From Planctomycetota bacterium (GTDB taxonomy: Bacteria; Planctomycetota; Planctomycetia; Gemmatales; Gemmataceae), in NCBI GenBank assembly GCA_021413735.1, contig JAIOPV010000196.1:1-64000 (forward strand): a stretch of 64,000 nt of DNA, written 5' to 3'. Each line of letters begins with the position of its first letter. The first letter of the stretch is position 1. Of the stretch, positions 9,072-17,142 are shown one piece after another. The notes below the pieces were generated by a model. That model did no database searches, was not told the origin of the DNA, and worked only from the letters and a program-made list of their open reading frames with translations. Position numbers and translations under genes: made by a program.

Positions 9072-10286
9072 ATGAAATACGTCATCGTGATTCCAGATGG
9101 TTGTGCCGACGAACCGGTCGCGGAGTTGGGTGGGCTTACCCCACTGCAAGCCGCCAAGCTCCCGAACATGGACCGCATCGCCCAGGCTGGCGTTGTCGGG
9201 CTCTCGAACAACGTGCCGCCGTCACTCACGCCTGCGTCGGATGTCGCCACGCTGTCGCTGTTCGGCTACGACCCGCTCAAGGTCTACACCGGTCGCGCTC
9301 CGCTCGAAACGGCCGCGATGGGCATTCACCTTGGCCCCAACGACTGGGCCATTCGCTGCAATCTTGTGTACGTTCCCGACGGGCACATGCGCGACTTCAC
9401 CGCTGGGCACATTTCCAGCGAAGACGGTGCTCCGCTCATCCACGCGATCCAGAAAGAACTCGGCGGCAAGGAAGTCGCGGGTGGCGTGCTGGAGTTCCAC
9501 GCTGGCGTGCAATATCGCAACATCCTCGTCTGGCGTGGGAAGACAGCCACAGCGCCTTTCGTCGGAATGAAGACGCAGGCACCGCACGATGTGCCCGATA
9601 AGCCTGTTGCGGATTATCTGCCGCAAGGGCCGGGCAGTGAGGTGCTGCGCCCGCTGATGGAAGCGAGCAAGGCGATTCTCGCGAACCATCCGGTGAACGT
9701 GCGACGCATTGCCGAGGGCAAGAAGCCTGCGACGCAAATCTGGCTGTGGGGACAGGGCAAGGCACCGCAGGTCACGCCGTTCCGCGAAACTTACGGTAAG
9801 ACCGGCGCAATCATCTCGGCTGTCGATCTCGTTCGCGGTGTCGGCGTTCTGCTTGGATGGCATCGGATCGACGTTCCAGGCGCGACCGGCTATCTCGACA
9901 CGAACTACGCGAACAAAGGGAAGTACGCCATCGAAGCGCTCGGGGCGTTCGACCTTGTGTGCGTTCACGTTGAGGCACCCGACGAGGCTTCGCACGAAGG
10001 CAAGGCCGCAGAGAAGGTGCGGTCGCTGGAACAGATCGACGAGCACATCGTCGGGCCACTGCTCGATGCATTACCGCGATACGGCGACTACCGCATCCTG
10101 GTCGAACCCGATCACCGAACCACGCTCAAGACGCGGGCCCACGCTTACGGAGCCGTCGCATTCGCGGCTGCCGGAACTGGCATCGTGCCGAACGCTGCCA
10201 CCAGCTACGACGAACCCGCTGCCGCCGCCACGGGCCTGAGCTTCGACCCAGGCTGGCATCTGATGCAATGGTTTTTGGCGAAGTGA
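9072..10286 (+). CDS. apgM: Cofactor-independent phosphoglycerate mutase, archaeal type
   Basis: The enzyme interconverts 3- and 2-phosphoglycerate in glycolysis without 2,3-bisphosphoglycerate. The 404-residue length suits the archaeal-type branch of the alkaline phosphatase superfamily. Visible motifs are the metal-binding start YVIVIPDGCADEP, the nucleophile region TPASDVATLSLFGYDP (Ser of SD), HVEAPDEASHEG and VEPDHRTTLKTRAHA. The N-terminal PLQAAKLPNMDRIAQAG block is diagnostic. It stands alone, divergent from the sigma factor gene with a 168-base gap. Confidence 0.93.
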   Translation: MKYVIVIPDGCADEPVAELGGLTPLQAAKLPNMDRIAQAGVVGLSNNVPPSLTPASDVATLSLFGYDPLKVYTGRAPLETAAMGIHLGPNDWAIRCNLVYVPDGHMRDFTAGHISSEDGAPLIHAIQKELGGKEVAGGVLEFHAGVQYRNILVWRGKTATAPFVGMKTQAPHDVPDKPVADYLPQGPGSEVLRPLMEASKAILANHPVNVRRIAEGKKPATQIWLWGQGKAPQVTPFRETYGKTGAIISAVDLVRGVGVLLGWHRIDVPGATGYLDTNYANKGKYAIEALGAFDLVCVHVEAPDEASHEGKAAEKVRSLEQIDEHIVGPLLDALPRYGDYRILVEPDHRTTLKTRAHAYGAVAFAAAGTGIVPNAATSYDEPAAAATGLSFDPGWHLMQWFLAK

Positions 10287-10358
10287 TGCTGTTGTGCGCC
10301 TGGCGATGCTTTAAACTCAATGTTACCCCGAAGGGTCAGCAACTTTCCGGAGCGTCGC

Positions 10359-11156
10359 ATGAAATGGTTCGCTGTGTTGGTGGCGTGCGTGGCTTTCTTT
10401 CCCGCATCACTTCTCGCACAGGACGACGCGAAGAAGGTCAAACTTCGCTGGTTTGGCCAGTCGATGTTCCAACTCGAAACTGCGGGCGGCAAGTCGATCG
10501 TCTTCGATCCGCAGATGATGCCGATCTTCTCGCCGCCTCGGCTCACCGCCGATGTCACGCTGATTAGTCACCCGCACAACGACCACAATCAGGTCGAAAT
10601 TCTCAAGGAGAAGGGGCGGGTGTTCGAGGGCGTGAAGGTCGGGAAGGGGACCAAAACCGACTGGGTTACCGTTGATGAGAAGGTTGGAGCGATCCGCATC
10701 CGCAATCTGGGCAACTTCCACGACGCGGTCAACGGAATGCAACGCGGCAAGAACAGCAGTTTCATCGTCGAGACCGACGGCCTGGTATTTTGTCACCTCG
10801 GCGACCTCGGGCACGAACTCACGGCGGATCAGGTCAAAACAATCGGGAAAGTGGACGTGTTGATGATTCCCGTTGGTGGCATCTACACGCTCAACGGCGA
10901 TCAGGCCAAGAAGGTCGTCGAGCAGATCAAGCCTCGCCTCTACATCCTGCCGATGCACTACGGCGTCCCGGGGTTCGACGACATCCTCGGGCCAAGCGAG
11001 TTCCTGGACGAGCAGAAGAACGTCAAGAAGATGCTCGACACCAACGAGCTTGAGATTCCGGTCGATCTGAAGGCCGACAACCCGACGATTGTGATGCTCG
11101 GTTGGCGAGCTCCCGCGAAGGTTGACCCGAAGAAAGAACCGGAAAAGAAGCCGTAA
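10359..11156 (+). CDS. Secreted UlaG-like metallo-beta-lactamase-fold hydrolase
   Basis: The start at 10359 is chosen because GGAG lies about 8 bases upstream and the first residues, MKWFAVLVACVAFFPASLLA, form a signal peptide cut near AQDD. An upstream ATG at 10320 would bury that signal. The mature part is a metal-dependent hydrolase of the UlaG-like type: RWFGQSMFQLE, then HPHNDHNQ as a divergent HxHxDH metal motif, NFHDAVNG, CHLGDLGHEL and the final LPMHYG. The substrate is unknown. The protein is about 265 residues and probably periplasmic. Confidence 0.8.
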   Translation: MKWFAVLVACVAFFPASLLAQDDAKKVKLRWFGQSMFQLETAGGKSIVFDPQMMPIFSPPRLTADVTLISHPHNDHNQVEILKEKGRVFEGVKVGKGTKTDWVTVDEKVGAIRIRNLGNFHDAVNGMQRGKNSSFIVETDGLVFCHLGDLGHELTADQVKTIGKVDVLMIPVGGIYTLNGDQAKKVVEQIKPRLYILPMHYGVPGFDDILGPSEFLDEQKNVKKMLDTNELEIPVDLKADNPTIVMLGWRAPAKVDPKKEPEKKP

Positions 11157-11397
11157 CACCAAGAGTGAGGCTTGTCCTCAGCGGTTCAGGTTGCCCAACC
11201 CGTTCCGATGACGAGAATCAGAGAATTCTCCAGTTGGTTCTCGGAACGGTGACTTTTCGCGCCCGCCTGATGTTTGTACTTTCCCAATAGGCGAGAATGA
11301 CTGAGAAGTGGAAGAGTGCTGGCCGCGATCACTTTTCCGCTCTACTGTTCTCTTGCCCCACCGCTTCTGTTCGGGTTGGATGCCGGAGAGACTGCGC

Positions 11398-12798
11398 ATG
11401 ATTGGCCGCGTCTTCCTGGGTCGGTACGAAACCCGGCGCCTCATCGGGGAAGGTGGGATGGGGCGAGTGTATCTCGCAAGGCAACTCGACGCAGGTCGAG
11501 ATGTCGTTGTGAAGGTCATGCACGATCACATCGCAACCGACGCCAAATTTCGCGACCGATTCCAGCGTGAAACCGTCCTGATGGGGCGGTTTCAACATCC
11601 TGGGGCGGTTTCGCTCATCGCCGCGAGTCTCGACGATCCGCTCGGTCCCTGCATCGTGATGGAATACATCAAGGGCGTGAACCTTGAGAATATGCTCGCC
11701 AAGAACGGCAAGATGAGCGCTCCGCGAGTCGGCCGCATCATCCGCGAACTCTGCGAGGTGCTTCAAGCTGCTCACGACGAAGGAATCATTCACCGCGACC
11801 TGAAGCCAGCCAATCTTATGGTTGTCGATCCGGATACGCCGCGGGAACGCATCAAGGTCATGGACTTCGGTCTCGCCAAGTTGATCGAAAGCGAGACCGG
11901 CCGCAAAGTGACCGACACGAACGTCGATTTTGCCGTCGGAACGCCCGGCTACATTTGCCCTGAGCAGGTTCGCGGTGAGGAAATGGATCACCGCGGAGAC
12001 CTCTATTCGGTCGGCGTGATGATGTACGAACTGCTCGCGGGGCGGTTGCCGTTCACCGGCGCGAACAGCATGGATATTCTGCTCGCGCACGCCACCGAAT
12101 ACCCTCCGACGTTCGCGGAATTGGAGTTGGCCGGTTGGGTGCCCGAGGAAGTCGAGCAACTCGTGTTCGATTGTCTGGCGAAGCATCCAGAGGATCGTCC
12201 GCAGCAAGCCCGTGAACTGGCCGAACGGTATGAGACCGCCCTGGAACGAGCGATGGCGGCGCGAGACGCTCAGATCGCCAACCCTTCCCACGCCACTCCG
12301 CCACGACCGCTGTTCGGAGAGGGCAGCACGCCGACGCTCAACCCGTTGCCGCCGCGACACGAACCGGTACCGCCACCATCAACCACACAGACGACGGTTC
12401 AACCCGCTCCGACACGCGATCAGTCCGTTCTTCCATTCAACATGGAAGCGTGGATGCCGGAACGCATCGCGATCATGAAGTTGCGGGGGTTCGTTCACGA
12501 TGCGGGCGGCGAAGTGGTTGAAAGCCTGCCTGGGCTTATCAAGGTGCGGATCGGTGGCCGGAAAACGCCAGTGGGAGGTCCGCTTTCGTGGCTCGGTCTC
12601 GGTCGTCGATCATCGGGGCCAGTCGATGTGGAAATTCACCTGCACCACGCTCATCCCGATCAGGAGAACCGGTTGACGGTTCACGTGCTGTTCCGTCCGT
12701 CGCACCCTCGGTTACTGATCGACAAGGTCTGGCGACAACGGTGTACCGAGGTTTTTGTGGAACTTCGTGCGTATCTGATGGGGCGCGCCGCTGAATAG
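11398..12798 (+). CDS. Ser/Thr protein kinase (PknB-like, soluble)
   Basis: The ATG at 11398 follows GGAGAG and removes a non-conserved 30-residue upstream extension. The 466-residue protein carries a complete kinase domain: glycine loop IGEGGMGRVYLAR, Lys39 in VVVKVMHD, catalytic Asp134 in HRDLKPANLM, DFG in VMDFGLAKL, GTPGYICPEQ and the DHRGDLYSVGVMMYELL block. A Pro/Thr-rich linker leads to a separate C-terminal domain of about 120 residues (MEAWMPERIAIMKLRGFVHD, LTVHVLFRPSHPRLLID) that I do not recognise. No membrane segment is seen, unlike most PknB proteins. Confidence 0.9.
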   Translation: MIGRVFLGRYETRRLIGEGGMGRVYLARQLDAGRDVVVKVMHDHIATDAKFRDRFQRETVLMGRFQHPGAVSLIAASLDDPLGPCIVMEYIKGVNLENMLAKNGKMSAPRVGRIIRELCEVLQAAHDEGIIHRDLKPANLMVVDPDTPRERIKVMDFGLAKLIESETGRKVTDTNVDFAVGTPGYICPEQVRGEEMDHRGDLYSVGVMMYELLAGRLPFTGANSMDILLAHATEYPPTFAELELAGWVPEEVEQLVFDCLAKHPEDRPQQARELAERYETALERAMAARDAQIANPSHATPPRPLFGEGSTPTLNPLPPRHEPVPPPSTTQTTVQPAPTRDQSVLPFNMEAWMPERIAIMKLRGFVHDAGGEVVESLPGLIKVRIGGRKTPVGGPLSWLGLGRRSSGPVDVEIHLHHAHPDQENRLTVHVLFRPSHPRLLIDKVWRQRCTEVFVELRAYLMGRAAE

Positions 12799-12811
12799 TC
12801 TCGCCTCCCGC

Positions 12812-13300
12812 TCACCATCCTGGGTCTTCCCCGTCGTCCTCGTACTCGAAACTCTCCTTGATTTCGTTGAGGTCGGCTCCGAAAAGGCCGATCTTGACCC
12901 CGTTGCGGTTGAGGACTTGTGTCGTCGCGCTTGTGACGACTGTCAGCGCGAGCAAGCTCATCACGGGAAGCAGCACGGTCAGCCAACTCAGGCTTGGGAG
13001 TAAGAATACCCCCACCGCAGGCACAATGACCGCGAGGCCCATCACCCCGGCCCACAACGGATCGCGGATGGCCTGGTAGATGAGGAACGCGAAGATTCCG
13101 CCTACTCCGCCGAGGAGGCACGTCACGAGAACTGGGATATCCAACTCGACCAAATCGCCGTCGGCGACGTTCATCACGAGGATGCCGAGCCACATCGTGA
13201 CTTGAGCGAGGACACACGCGATCACCCAACGCTGATAGCCCGCGATTCGTTTCAACTCTTCCACGGGCAGTCGGGGGTTGTCCTCATCGAAGTCAGGCAT
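12812..13300 (-). CDS. Small four-helix membrane protein of unknown function
   Basis: The 162-residue protein has a short acidic start (MPDFDEDNPRLPVEELKRIA), then about four hydrophobic segments (VIACVLAQVTMWLGILVM, IPVLVTCLLGGVGGIFAFLI, AGVMGLAVIVPAVGVFLLP, LTVLLPVMSLLALTVVTSA) and an acidic tail (ESFEYEDDGEDPGW). It ends 13 bases beyond the convergent kinase gene. I recognise no family; its location next to the kinase gives no clear job. Confidence 0.7.
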   Translation of the reverse strand: MPDFDEDNPRLPVEELKRIAGYQRWVIACVLAQVTMWLGILVMNVADGDLVELDIPVLVTCLLGGVGGIFAFLIYQAIRDPLWAGVMGLAVIVPAVGVFLLPSLSWLTVLLPVMSLLALTVVTSATTQVLNRNGVKIGLFGADLNEIKESFEYEDDGEDPGW

Positions 13301-13414
13301 GGGTATCCGTCGGAGTTATGGCGGCTTGCTCTCCGCAGTTCGGCGAATGAAGCATTCTCCACACTCGAAGTATAGTTCTGGGACGTGTCTGCGTGTTTGT
13401 TTCACGCGGCCCAA

Positions 13415-14773
13415 TTACACTCGCCGAGCCTCCAGCAAGTCCTTCACGGGTGTGCCGGTACTTGCAGGGCGAGTGAAGCCGTCGGGACTGATTCGGGTTT
13501 TTGGGTCGATGCCGAGTGCCGCGTACAGCGTCGCGGTGAAGTCTTCGAGCGACACCGGATCGTCCTTGGGATACCCGGCAATGCGGTCGCTGGAACCGTG
13601 AATCACACCACCCTTCACTCCTGCACCAGCAAGCATTGCAGAATAACAGCGCGGCCAGTGATCTCGTCCGGCAACCTTCGCGGCACTGAGGCTGATCTTC
13701 GGAGTGCGGCCGAACTCACCCACCAGCACCACGAGCGTATCGTCGAGTAGCCCGCGAGTTTCCAGGTCTTCGAGCAACGCGGACACAGCCACGTCGCACC
13801 TCGGCAATGCGAACCCCAGCCCGTTCCAGCCGTCCTCGAAGATGCCGATGCCGGCGTTGCCGTGCATGTCCCATGTTTCGATGCTCATGAACTTCTCGGT
13901 CGGCTTCATGCCAGTCCACGCCACGACGCCAATGAGTCGCACGCCAGCTTCGACAAGTCGCCGAGCAAGCAGCAGATTCTGTCCGAGCGGATTGCGACCG
14001 TACCGATCGCGAACCTTTGCGGGTTCCTGTTCGATGTCGAACGCCTTGCGGGCGCCCGGTCCCGTGAGCAGATCGAAGGCACGTTCTTGGTGCGTGCGGA
14101 TGCCGCTGTTCGTCGGTTCGAGTTGCTTCAGCAGGTCGCGACGGCTTTCGAGGCGATCCACAGAAAGGCTAGCGTCGGTGTCGAAAGCCCGCACCTTGTA
14201 GCCCGGCGTCGCGACGTTATCGGTGTGCCCGGTGCTGATGAGCACGGGGGCGAAACTTGGCCCGAGCATTCCGCCCGTGAGGTAACTCGGATCGGGCGGA
14301 GCGGCACCGCCTCCGAATTTCTGGAGCCACACATACGACGGAATCGCGGCCGGCGACGGCTTCAGTTTCGACACCACCGAGCCGAACGCAGGGTCGTCGT
14401 TTTCGGGGAACAGCTTGCCCGCGAGGAGCATCTTGTTGGCGCGATCGTGAATACCCTCGAAGTGCGTCATCGACCGGATGACGGCATACTTATCCGCGAG
14501 GCCCGCGAGTTTCGGCATGAGTTCGCCGACGCGAAAGCCGGGCACAGTGGTTGCGATTGGCTTGTATGGTCCGCGAATCTCAACCGGCGTTTCGGGCTTT
14601 GGATCCCACGAGTCGAGTTGGCTAAGGCCGCCGTATTGGTAGATGAAGATGCAGTGTTTCTCGCGTCGCGGTCTGCCGTTCGTTTCGGCGTGAAGGAGCT
14701 GCGGTAGCGACAGCCCGAGCGCGGGCACGGCACCAGCTTGGAGAAGTTGCCGACGATTGGGAAGTGAAATCAT
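13415..14773 (-). CDS. DUF1501 Tat-secreted protein
   Basis: The start at 14773 is favoured by GGAG 8 bases upstream and by the twin-arginine signal NRRQLLQAGAVPALGLSLPQ. A longer open frame to 15223 would overlap the divergent SDR gene. The 452-residue product is a DUF1501 member with the alkaline phosphatase/sulfatase-like fold: IFIYQYGGLSQLDSWDPKP near the start, MTHFEGIHDRANKM, and LVVLVGEFGRTPKI plus GRDHWPRCYSAMLAG near the end. In planctomycetes these are usually partnered by DUF1549/DUF1553 cytochromes; no such gene is adjacent here. Confidence 0.92.
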   Translation of the reverse strand: MISLPNRRQLLQAGAVPALGLSLPQLLHAETNGRPRREKHCIFIYQYGGLSQLDSWDPKPETPVEIRGPYKPIATTVPGFRVGELMPKLAGLADKYAVIRSMTHFEGIHDRANKMLLAGKLFPENDDPAFGSVVSKLKPSPAAIPSYVWLQKFGGGAAPPDPSYLTGGMLGPSFAPVLISTGHTDNVATPGYKVRAFDTDASLSVDRLESRRDLLKQLEPTNSGIRTHQERAFDLLTGPGARKAFDIEQEPAKVRDRYGRNPLGQNLLLARRLVEAGVRLIGVVAWTGMKPTEKFMSIETWDMHGNAGIGIFEDGWNGLGFALPRCDVAVSALLEDLETRGLLDDTLVVLVGEFGRTPKISLSAAKVAGRDHWPRCYSAMLAGAGVKGGVIHGSSDRIAGYPKDDPVSLEDFTATLYAALGIDPKTRISPDGFTRPASTGTPVKDLLEARRV

Positions 14774-14870
14774 GGCGTGACTCCGGCGGGGGGGCGCTAT
14801 GAGTTTACCGCGTTTGGTGAGTAGCCCGCCATCGCATTCACAGCGATAACAAGAGGAAACAGGAGTTGCC

Positions 14871-15875
14871 ATGTTCCGCACCGAAGCCGAACTCGAAGAC
14901 GCCTTGAGCGAACCGACACCGCAAGTGATCGAAACGCTCGCCCGGCACCCCGGCGATATCGTGTTCCTCGGTGCCGCTGGAAAGATGGGGCCGACGCTGG
15001 CTCGAATGGCGAAACGGGCGGCTCCGGAGCGTCGTGTAATGGCGGTGTCGCGGTTCTCGACCGGTGGCGAGGCCGCGTTCACATCGCACGGGATCGAAGC
15101 GATTCGCTGCGATTTGCTGAACGAGAGCGAGGTCGCGAAACTGCCCGACGCTCCGAACGTGGTGTACATGCCTGGCCGCAAGTTCGGCTCGACCGGCGAC
15201 GAGGGCACCACCTGGGCGATCAACTGTTATCTGCCGTCGTTGGTGTGTCGGAAGTATGCACGCAGCCGGATCGTAGCGTTCTCGACGGGGAACGTGTATC
15301 CGTTCAGTCGCTCTGAAACGGGCGGGCCAACCGAGGACGATCTGCCCAATCCCGTCGGCGAATATGGAATGTCGGCGCTCGGTCGCGAACGCATGTTCGG
15401 CTACTTCTCGCGCTCGCTGAATGTGCCGGTGTCGATCCTTCGATTGAACTACGCGGTCGATCTGCGGTATGGCGTATTGGTGGATCTGGCCCGTTCGGTG
15501 CTGGCTGGTGATGCGGTGAATCTCGGGATGGGCTACTTCAACACGATCTGGCAGGGCGACGCGAACGCGATGACGTTGCGGGCGTTCGATCACTGTGAAG
15601 TGCCGCCGCGAGTGCTGAACATGACCGGCCCAGAAGTGCTGAGCGTGCGGCGTGTGTGCGAACGATTCGGCGAGTTGTTCGGCGTCGCTCCGCGATTCAC
15701 GGGCACTGAGGGGGACACGGCCCTCATCAGCAATGCGACGGCAGGAATCGCGACTCTCGGCCCGCTTCAGGTTCGGACGGATCGACTCATCGAGTGGGTC
15801 GCGGACTGGGTGAAGGATGGCGGGCGTCTGTTGGGCAAACCGACGCACTTCGAGGCTCGCGACGGAAAGTACTGA
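14871..15875 (+). CDS. Extended SDR, NAD-dependent epimerase/dehydratase-like
   Basis: The 334-residue protein has a nucleotide-binding GAAGKMGPTLARMAKRA loop near residue 34, a VVYMPGRKFGSTGDEG block, the serine region IVAFSTGNVYPF and the tyrosine region GEYGMSALGRERMF. In the usual YxxxK pair the lysine position is occupied by alanine (Tyr-Gly-Met-Ser-Ala), so classical redox or epimerase chemistry is doubtful. The C-terminal part (VLNMTGPEVLSVRRVCERFG) matches substrate-binding halves of sugar epimerases. The gene is divergent from the DUF1501 gene with 97 bases between. The substrate cannot be told. Confidence 0.85.
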   Translation: MFRTEAELEDALSEPTPQVIETLARHPGDIVFLGAAGKMGPTLARMAKRAAPERRVMAVSRFSTGGEAAFTSHGIEAIRCDLLNESEVAKLPDAPNVVYMPGRKFGSTGDEGTTWAINCYLPSLVCRKYARSRIVAFSTGNVYPFSRSETGGPTEDDLPNPVGEYGMSALGRERMFGYFSRSLNVPVSILRLNYAVDLRYGVLVDLARSVLAGDAVNLGMGYFNTIWQGDANAMTLRAFDHCEVPPRVLNMTGPEVLSVRRVCERFGELFGVAPRFTGTEGDTALISNATAGIATLGPLQVRTDRLIEWVADWVKDGGRLLGKPTHFEARDGKY

Positions 15876-16106
15876 CTTGAGCAAGTGGAACGTCCAGCCC
15901 CGCTCTGTCAGTTGGCCTCGACGATGTGGCAGCCAAGAGACAATCCCAGCAGCCACACGGAAAGCAATCGCCGGGAGGTGATCGAGGCGAAACATGACGT
16001 TCTGCTGTGGAATTATGAAGTCCAGAAGTCTCTTCGCTTTCCCCGAACGGCTCAATCTCGGGACAGTAAATGGCCTCCTCGATGAGCGATCGAGGGACGT
16101 CCGCGT

Positions 16107-16637
16107 TCATGATGGTGGGAGTAGTAGGGTAAGAAACCGGCTGAGCCGATCGTATGTCGCCTCCGGATCAACTGTCGCAGGCGGGTCACCTCGACGTCCG
16201 TGTGCAACCCAATTGCGATAGCGCCGTACCTGATTAACTTGCTCGATCAAGTTGGCATGTCCGTCGGCTTTGAACGGTTCCAACACGCGGAAGAAACTGC
16301 CATTCGCGAGGGCTTCGCAAGCTTCTTCGGCAGCGTGGCGTAGCGAAGGGTGCCGCAGTTGCTCGACTTCGGGCCTGATGTTCGCCAAGACAGTCTCTCG
16401 CACGGTTGCTTCAAATACCGAGAACAGTACCAAGACAGCGAGATCGTCGAGTTGATCGGTGACAAGCGACGCCGATTCTCCGAGATGTTCCGGATTCATT
16501 TCGCGAAAGAATGCATCCCGTCCGATAGAACCCTCCCACGGCAACTCACCCCAATATTTTCCTGCGAGCCGTCTCGTGAGTTTTGACTGTTGGCGAACGG
16601 CTCCATACCAGCGCCAGGCATCATCGAGGGTTGTCAT
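16107..16637 (-). CDS. HEPN-domain protein, probable RNase-like toxin
   Basis: The 176-residue all-helical protein carries the HEPN signature R-x4-H at Arg141-Asn-Trp-Val-Ala-His146 inside QVRRYRNWVAHGRRG. It is close to the RiboL-PSP/MAE_28990-type HEPN group as I recall it. Earlier helices include LDDLAVLVLFSVFEATVRE. HEPN proteins with this motif are commonly metal-independent RNases in toxin-antitoxin or defence settings. The gene starts inside the stop of the upstream small gene (4-base overlap, 16634-16637), implying coupled translation. RNase activity is inferred from the motif only. Confidence 0.7.
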   Translation of the reverse strand: MTTLDDAWRWYGAVRQQSKLTRRLAGKYWGELPWEGSIGRDAFFREMNPEHLGESASLVTDQLDDLAVLVLFSVFEATVRETVLANIRPEVEQLRHPSLRHAAEEACEALANGSFFRVLEPFKADGHANLIEQVNQVRRYRNWVAHGRRGDPPATVDPEATYDRLSRFLTLLLPPS

Positions 16638-17119
16638 CGGAGGAGGCTCACTACGGTTGCCTCAAACGATTCGCGGTCGAATGGTTTGCCGATCCCTCCG
16701 TGTGTCCACCACAACCAGATGTCGCGGTCACCGTCTTTCACACGGTAGAGTAATCCAGAGTCAGTCCCATTATCGAACATGAACCGCCCGTCAATTTTTC
16801 GCCTGCCAGTCTCACCCGGCGGCTGGATGGCTCCAACCACATTCAGATGGCTTGGAATTATTCGGAGTGTGGAGCGGCCAAGCGTGATCGCTAATCCTTT
16901 GATGCTGTAGGTGCCCAGATCATAATCTTCAAATTCGTGGTCGATTTCTCGAACATGAAGCAGACCTTCCTGGTCAGCAACTTTCAGCCATTCGTTCATT
17001 TGGTGAATGAGGTGTTCTGCTGAATGTTTCCAATCCAGCTTTGCTGCCTTTTGGCGTGCCGATTCATCGCGAACGTGTGGAGCTTCCGTCTTCAGGTAGT
17101 CGGTTAAAACGCTCATCAT
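16634..17119 (-). CDS. Unknown 161-residue partner of the HEPN gene (possible antitoxin)
   Basis: A strong AGGAGAA lies just before the start, which could be either of two adjacent ATG codons. The protein has a helical first half (DESARQKAAKLDWKHSAEHL, then IHQMNEWLKVADQEG) and a beta-rich, aromatic second half (YSIKGLAITLGRSTLRIIP, RFMFDNGTDSGLLYRVKDGD, IWLWWTHGG). I recognise no named family. Its 4-base overlap with the HEPN gene and first position in the pair fit an antitoxin or specificity factor, which is inference from layout. It begins 23 bases after the DnaK-like gene ends on the same strand, so read-through is possible. Confidence 0.65.
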   Translation of the reverse strand: MMSVLTDYLKTEAPHVRDESARQKAAKLDWKHSAEHLIHQMNEWLKVADQEGLLHVREIDHEFEDYDLGTYSIKGLAITLGRSTLRIIPSHLNVVGAIQPPGETGRRKIDGRFMFDNGTDSGLLYRVKDGDRDIWLWWTHGGIGKPFDRESFEATVVSLLR

Positions 17120-17142
17120 GTTTCTCCTGCGGTCACGATATT

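Noticed and set aside
11157..11397. Possible regulatory RNA between the hydrolase and kinase genes
   Set aside because: No stable hairpin or conserved motif is visible; it is plain intergenic sequence with the kinase ribosome site at its end.
14774..15223. N-terminal extension of the DUF1501 frame
   Set aside because: It overlaps the divergent SDR gene and would bury the twin-arginine signal.
14838..16055. 405-codon minus frame opposite the SDR gene
   Set aside because: It covers the SDR antisense, shows no domain, and the SDR has clear motifs.
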